From positions 1 to 56,059 of the forward strand of contig JAFVDH010000064.1 in the NCBI GenBank assembly GCA_017478515.1: a stretch of DNA of 56,059 nt, read 5' to 3'. The translations under genes and the position numbers were made by a program. This document shows, piece after piece, positions 51,786 through 56,059 of this stretch. The DNA is from a bacterium (GTDB taxonomy: Bacteria; Cyanobacteriota; Vampirovibrionia; Gastranaerophilales; Gastranaerophilaceae). The number at the start of each line of letters is the position of its first letter. Positions within the stretch are counted from its first letter, which is position 1. The notes beneath the pieces were generated by a model. That model worked only from the letters and a program-made list of their open reading frames with translations, made no database searches and was not told the DNA's origin.

Positions 51786-52165
51786 AAACTCTTTCTCCTT
51801 TGTGTTAGTTAAACTCCGTTACACATTCTTTTTAATGGTGATTTTTAATAAGTCAAAATTTTTTTTGTTTATGTTTACATAACTTAATATTATCTAAAAA
51901 TTTATCAATTTTATTCAAAATAAATTTTTTATATAAGCACAGGGTAATTTGAACGTTTCTACGTCAACTTTACAATAGTTAACAAATAGACCTATTTTGT
52001 GTAAAGTTTTGTAAAATTTGTATTTATGTTCATGTTTAGACTATTATAGGGTTATAACCCGTTTTAAACCATGATGGGACAAGGGTTTTACTGAAATTCT
52101 CTATAAGAAAAATACTTTATATATATGTGTAATGTAGAAGATATTTAGTTAGTGGAGACAATCAA
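51786..52165. other. Divergent promoter region of two unknown genes
   Basis: These 380 nt lie between the divergent genes at 51408-51785 and 52166-53500 and hold no open frame. Notable are the palindrome GGGTTATAACCC (52049-52060) and, next to it, CGTTTTAAACCATG (52060-52073), nearly the same as in the promoter of the giant gene at 16827-16840. The last 40 nt (TGTGTAATG...TTAGTTAGTGGAG) resemble the leader at 50056-50090. Confidence 0.4.
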
Positions 52166-53500
52166 ATGGGATTTGATTCAATCGCAAAGTATAAGAGAAT
52201 AGCTGCACAAGAGGGTGTTACTACTTCGTCTGCTGCTGCAAAGAGTGCTGAAGTTGAGTCTAATATAGAACAATCTTATATTAATTCGGCTTTTACTGAA
52301 GGTACAGCAAATAGTTCAGGTTCATCTTCAGGTGCTGTTCAATTAACAATGACATCTTCTGACAGCACTGGTTTAAATATTGATATGAGTGCTTATGAAA
52401 GTGCATTGAACAGTGCTTTAAAAATGGCTAAAACTCAAATGGCCATTCAAACTATTGGACAAACTGCAGGTACGTTGGGTACATTATTTGGCGGTTTGGC
52501 AGGTAATTCTACAGGTAGTCTTTCAGATTTTGCAAATATTTTCAAATCTTCTAAGACAAACAACACTACTTCAACTCAACAAACTGCTCAAAGTACTGCA
52601 GATGCTGCTATAAATGATTTGAATCTTTCAAATAATTTGAGTGATGCAATTGCATCTTATTCTAAAAAAGGTAACGCTAAAAATAAAGCTAAATTGGAAG
52701 CTCAAATTACTGCTGCTGAAACAGACAGATCAACTTTGGCAACTAAATTGTCTGAACAAGCAACGATTATAAATGAAGCAAAATCAAAAAGAGATCCTCT
52801 TGAAGCTGAAATTACTCAGTTAAAATCAACTGTAAACCAACAACAAACTGCTGTTGACAATTTAACGCAGGAAATTAAAACAAATGCCGATAATAAAATT
52901 GCTGAATTAAATAGTGATACTGAAAGCCAAAATACGGCTATATCTACAAGCCAAGGTAAAGTTACTACAGCAAAATCAAAGTATGATGGTGTTGTTTCTG
53001 CTAATAAAGCAAATGCAAATGCTAATCCTCAACCTATAACAGATCCAAATACTGGTGCGGTTACCGGATATACTCCATGTACACCTCAGGAAAAACAACA
53101 AGCTATTCGAGCAATTGAACAAGCAAAACAAGAATATGAGGCTGTATTAAAAGCTGAAGTTGGTGCTACTGATATGAATAATATTCCATCTGAGCCTACA
53201 GAAGATTCTGTACAAGGTAAAGCTAAAGCTAAGATAAAACAAAATGCAATTGATATTTCTGAATATGAAGCGGTAAAAGCAAATCCTGAGTCTGATAAGG
53301 AAAAAGGCGAAACTTTAAAATCTAAAAAAGCAGAATTATGTCAAACCAGAACTTCTATTTCTGAAAAAGAAGCCGCATCAGCTGAGTATAAAACAACAAT
53401 TGATAATGCAACTGCAATACAAACAACTTGCCAATCTAGAATGAATACATTGAGTTCTCAAATTGTTCAAGCAAGAGGTTTATTAGGTCAAGCTGCTTAA
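52166..53500 (+). CDS. Ala/Ser/Thr-rich coiled-coil protein of unknown function
   Basis: 444 residues, with no signal peptide. It opens MGFDSIAKYKRIAAQEGVTT and is low-complexity Ala/Ser/Thr/Gln-rich to about 170, with a Gly-rich hydrophobic patch (IGQTAGTLGTLFGGLAG, about 97-113). From about 170 it forms two long coiled-coil blocks (about 172-275 and 315-440) separated by a Pro/Asn-rich loop. Composition resembles secreted or appendage proteins such as needle-tip or surface-layer components. A GTGGAGAC ribosome-binding site sets the start. It shares an upstream motif with the giant gene at 16865. The function is unknown. Confidence 0.72.
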   Translation: MGFDSIAKYKRIAAQEGVTTSSAAAKSAEVESNIEQSYINSAFTEGTANSSGSSSGAVQLTMTSSDSTGLNIDMSAYESALNSALKMAKTQMAIQTIGQTAGTLGTLFGGLAGNSTGSLSDFANIFKSSKTNNTTSTQQTAQSTADAAINDLNLSNNLSDAIASYSKKGNAKNKAKLEAQITAAETDRSTLATKLSEQATIINEAKSKRDPLEAEITQLKSTVNQQQTAVDNLTQEIKTNADNKIAELNSDTESQNTAISTSQGKVTTAKSKYDGVVSANKANANANPQPITDPNTGAVTGYTPCTPQEKQQAIRAIEQAKQEYEAVLKAEVGATDMNNIPSEPTEDSVQGKAKAKIKQNAIDISEYEAVKANPESDKEKGETLKSKKAELCQTRTSISEKEAASAEYKTTIDNATAIQTTCQSRMNTLSSQIVQARGLLGQAA

Positions 53501-53540
53501 TAAAAGTTTTATAAAAATATATTTTGGAAATTACTTTATA

Positions 53541-53575
53541 AAAATGGGTCTGAAACTTATTTCAGACCCATTTTT
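53541..53575. terminator. Bidirectional terminator between the coiled-coil gene and pnp
   Basis: AAAATGGGTCTGAAA (53541-53555) pairs perfectly with TTTCAGACCCATTTT (53560-53574), a 15-bp stem with a CTTA loop and T/A runs on both sides. Confidence 0.9.
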
Positions 53576-53592
53576 ATTTCATATTTGTTAAA

Positions 53593-55740
53593 TTAATTTT
53601 CGGCTTCAAATTTTGCTTTTTCTTCTTCTGTTACACCTTTGATTGTTAGGTTTACTCTGCCTCTATCGTCAATCTTTATTATTTTTACTATAACTTCATC
53701 TCCGATATTAACATGTGGTTCAATTGTTTCTATTCTTTCTTTGCAGATTTGAGAAATATGAACCATACCGTCTTTACCACCGCCTAATTCAACAAATGCA
53801 CCAATCGGAATAATTCTTACAACTTTTCCTTTCAAAATCATTCCTTCTTCAGGTTTAAATGTTAAATCTCTAATCATTTTCATAGCGATTTTGGCACCTT
53901 CTTGGTCATTTGAAGTTATTGTAACAACACCTGAATCCTGAATATCAATTTCAGCACCTGATGCGTCAATTATAGCTCTAATTTGTTTTCCTCCAGGTCC
54001 AATTACTGTTCCTATATCAGCTTGAGGAATTGTCATTGTTGTTATACTTGGAGCATAAGGTGATAATTCTTTTGCCGGTTCAGTGATAGCTTCTCTCATC
54101 TTGCTTAAGATGTGTAATCTGCCTTCTTTTGCTTGTTGTAATGCTCTTCTTAATGTATCATTTGAAATGCCTTTTGCTTTCATATCCATTTGAAGTGCGG
54201 TAATAGCTTCATCATTACCTGTAACTTTAAAGTCCATATCGCCCAAAAAGTCTTCAATACCTTGAATATCAGTTAATACAACAGGTTCATGGTCAGGTTC
54301 TGTTATCATACCCATTGCAACACCACCTATCATACATTTTACAGGTACACCTGCATTCATTAATGCCATTGATGAACCGCAAGTTGATGCCATTGATGTA
54401 GAACCGTTTGATTCTAATACATCAGATGTTACTCTGATTGTATATCCAAATTCTTCTTGGCTAGGAAGTGCAGGAACATTTGCTCTTTCTGCTAAATTAC
54501 CATGACCTACTTCTCTTCTTCCCGGGCCTCTTAAGGCTTTAACTTCTCCAACTGAAAATCCCGGGAATATATATTTATGCATATATGTTTTTTCTGTTTG
54601 AGGGTCAACGCCGTCTATTTCTTGTTTCATACCCGGCCCTGCAAGTGTTGCAACTGACAATACTTGAGTTTGTCCTCTTGTAAATACTGCTGAGCCGTGT
54701 GCTCTCGGAATTACTCCTACTTCGCACCAAATTGGTCTTACATCGGTTGGTTTTCTTCCGTCGGCTCTAACTCCTTCGTTTACAATCATTGCACGCATAA
54801 CTTTTTTTTCTGCGGCTTTAAATTCTTCTGCCACAAAATCTATGCCTGTTTCTTCTATCATAACGTGAATTGGATGGTTTTCTTCTAATGATTCAATTCT
54901 CTCTTTTACAAGTTTTTTAGCTTCTTCCAATTTGTTTTGTCTGTATTCTCTGTCAAAATTGTGATAAGCATCATAAATCATACCGCCTGCAACTTCGTCA
55001 ATAATATTTTTGATTTCTGTTGTGTCATAAGGATTTACAAAATCTTCTCTTGTAATTCCGCATTCTTGAGCAAACGCTGATTGTGCCTCACATTGTTTTC
55101 TTATTTCAACTTGTGCAAATTCAACTGCGTTCATTATGTCATCTTCAGTTACAAATTTACATCCTGCTTCTACCATGATTACAGAATCATGTGTGCCTGC
55201 TACAACTATGTCTAAATCTGATTTATCAGCTTGTTGGTGAGTAGGATTTGCAATCATATTGCCATTTTCATCTCTTCCTACTCTTACAGCTCCAATTGGA
55301 CCTTCAAACGGTGCTCCTGATAACATTAATGCATAAGATGCACCTAACATTGCTAATGTATCAGGTTGGTTTTCTTGGTCATAACTGAATAATTGTGCCA
55401 CGATTTGTATATCATTTCTATATCCTTTAGGGAAAAGTGGTCTGATTGGTCTATCTATTAATCTTGATACTAAAATAGCTTTATCTGAAGCTTTACCCTC
55501 GCTTCTGTTGTATCCTCCAGGAATTCTTCCGATTGCTGACATTCTTTCTTCATAATCTATTAGTAATGGGAAGAAATCTATTCCTACTCTTGGTTCTTTG
55601 CTTACGCAGCAGTGTACAAATAACATTGTATCTCCGCATTTTATTGTTACTGATGAAGTAGCTGAATTTGCGTATTTTCCTGTTTCTACTTCAACGATTT
55701 TTCCGCCAACTTCAAGTTGAGTTTTCTTTGATTCTACCAT
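53593..55740 (-). CDS. pnp: Polyribonucleotide nucleotidyltransferase (PNPase)
   Basis: 715 residues with two RNase PH domains (ATSSVTIKCGDTMLFVH..., and later RAHGSAVFTRGQTQVLSVATL), the helical linker, a KH domain (IGTVIGPGGKQIRAIID, about 570) and an S1 domain (GMILKGKVVRIIPIGAFVELGGGKDGMVHISQI, about 625-700). The phosphorolytic site motif FLGDMDFKVTG is intact. It degrades RNA 3' to 5'. The start at 55740 (MVESKKTQ) is chosen because GAAGGGA lies just upstream and the family begins there; the open frame extends 20 codons further without support. Confidence 0.95.
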   Translation of the reverse strand: MVESKKTQLEVGGKIVEVETGKYANSATSSVTIKCGDTMLFVHCCVSKEPRVGIDFFPLLIDYEERMSAIGRIPGGYNRSEGKASDKAILVSRLIDRPIRPLFPKGYRNDIQIVAQLFSYDQENQPDTLAMLGASYALMLSGAPFEGPIGAVRVGRDENGNMIANPTHQQADKSDLDIVVAGTHDSVIMVEAGCKFVTEDDIMNAVEFAQVEIRKQCEAQSAFAQECGITREDFVNPYDTTEIKNIIDEVAGGMIYDAYHNFDREYRQNKLEEAKKLVKERIESLEENHPIHVMIEETGIDFVAEEFKAAEKKVMRAMIVNEGVRADGRKPTDVRPIWCEVGVIPRAHGSAVFTRGQTQVLSVATLAGPGMKQEIDGVDPQTEKTYMHKYIFPGFSVGEVKALRGPGRREVGHGNLAERANVPALPSQEEFGYTIRVTSDVLESNGSTSMASTCGSSMALMNAGVPVKCMIGGVAMGMITEPDHEPVVLTDIQGIEDFLGDMDFKVTGNDEAITALQMDMKAKGISNDTLRRALQQAKEGRLHILSKMREAITEPAKELSPYAPSITTMTIPQADIGTVIGPGGKQIRAIIDASGAEIDIQDSGVVTITSNDQEGAKIAMKMIRDLTFKPEEGMILKGKVVRIIPIGAFVELGGGKDGMVHISQICKERIETIEPHVNIGDEVIVKIIKIDDRGRVNLTIKGVTEEEKAKFEAEN

Positions 55741-56052
55741 TTTTCCCTTCTTTCTCGGCTGTTTGAACGTCTTTATAAATGCAGCCTTTATTTTTTTCAT
55801 CTATAAACTCTTATGGTTTATTTTATCTTAAACATATTCTTAGAGCAAGTTTTAAAAGAAAAATAAGCGTTTTTTATTTTTGTCGTGTTCCTCTTACTTT
55901 ATCAAGAACACTTATTACATATATTAAGAAATGTAACGAAAGAAATAAGAAAAAAGGCAATAAAAGAGAATAGGAAGTGTTTATATAAATGTAAGGTTTA
56001 GGTTAAGGTTCAAGACGTCTGAAAAGACGAAGAAAAAAAAGGTGGTTTGGTT
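55741..56052. other. pnp upstream region
   Basis: These 312 nt hold no gene. They contain a hairpin GTGTTC/GAACAC (55885-55890 with 55906-55911) and, near the end, CGTCT-GAAA-AGACG (56016-56029) in the plus-strand leader of the next gene. The pnp promoter must lie here. rpsO, a usual neighbour of pnp, is not found. Confidence 0.35.
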
Positions 56053-56059
56053 ATGACAA
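56053..56059 (+). CDS. Possible start of a gene cut by the window edge
   Basis: An ATG at 56053 follows AAAAAAGGTGG at ribosome-binding distance, and the window ends two codons later (Met-Thr). Only the start signal supports it. Confidence 0.3.

Overview
The window looks like a chromosomal segment of a gut-type, non-photosynthetic relative of cyanobacteria (Gastranaerophilales / Vampirovibrionia, formerly Melainabacteria). This is inferred, not proven. The sequence is AT-rich and the genes are bacterial and mostly single-copy housekeeping genes. It carries an R3H-domain AAA ATPase of the Ycf45 type that is typical of cyanobacteria and plastids, AMIN and LysM surface domains, and several exported repeat proteins I know only from this group. 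No photosynthesis gene, phage, insertion sequence or CRISPR array is visible.

Layout. 0-5.5 kb: the edge of a small unknown gene (minus strand), comEC, an exported phosphodiester glycosidase and an exported repeat protein. 5.5-12.6 kb: a sulfur-amino-acid block made of a Cys-codon leader peptide with terminator/antiterminator, an SGNH hydrolase and NhaC-family transporter, cysK, a second Cys-Cys-Cys leader, a methyltransferase, mccB and mccA, and a convergent CymR-like Rrf2 regulator. 12.7-16.7 kb: an acetyltransferase, pgeF, a 5'-broken gene, a two-gene chromate transporter and a nitrilase-family amidase. 16.8-22.4 kb: a 1699-residue multidomain toxin-like protein followed by a probable immunity protein. 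22.5-24.4 kb: an exported cysteine-rich, metallothionein-like protein behind a CsoR-type operator, csoR itself and a pyridoxamine kinase. 24.4-28.8 kb: rpsF-ssb-rpsR, an oxidoreductase, a CDP-alcohol phosphatidyltransferase, trmL and nnrD. 28.9-37.3 kb: anmK, an ArnT-like glycosyltransferase, a phosphoesterase, the R3H ATPase, a dCMP deaminase and glmU. 37.7-49.7 kb: a TPR protein, eno, murA, a small duplicated-motif gene, mfd, a parvulin lipoprotein, rnpB, rlmH, mscS, a phosphopantetheinyl transferase and tRNA-Gly. 50-56 kb: three unknown genes probably acting at the surface, and pnp.

The most interesting part is the cysteine block. Upstream of the hydrolase/transporter operon lies a promoter, an 18-codon reading frame containing three consecutive Cys codons, and mutually exclusive antiterminator and terminator hairpins. 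The stop codon sits inside the antiterminator arm. This is the geometry of ribosome-mediated (trp-type) attenuation, here apparently sensing cysteine. A second reading frame with Cys-Cys-Cys starts 1 nt after the cysK stop, ahead of the methyltransferase-mccB-mccA operon, whose enzymes convert homocysteine to cysteine. With the CymR-like repressor at the end of the block, the genes form a coherent cysteine supply regulon, and the NhaC-family protein becomes a candidate cysteine or cystine importer.

Other features worth attention are the toxin/immunity-like pair, the CsoR-controlled secreted Cys-rich protein, six genes whose -10 box lies exactly 6 nt before the ATG (probable leaderless mRNAs), and two terminator-closed intergenic regions that may encode small RNAs.
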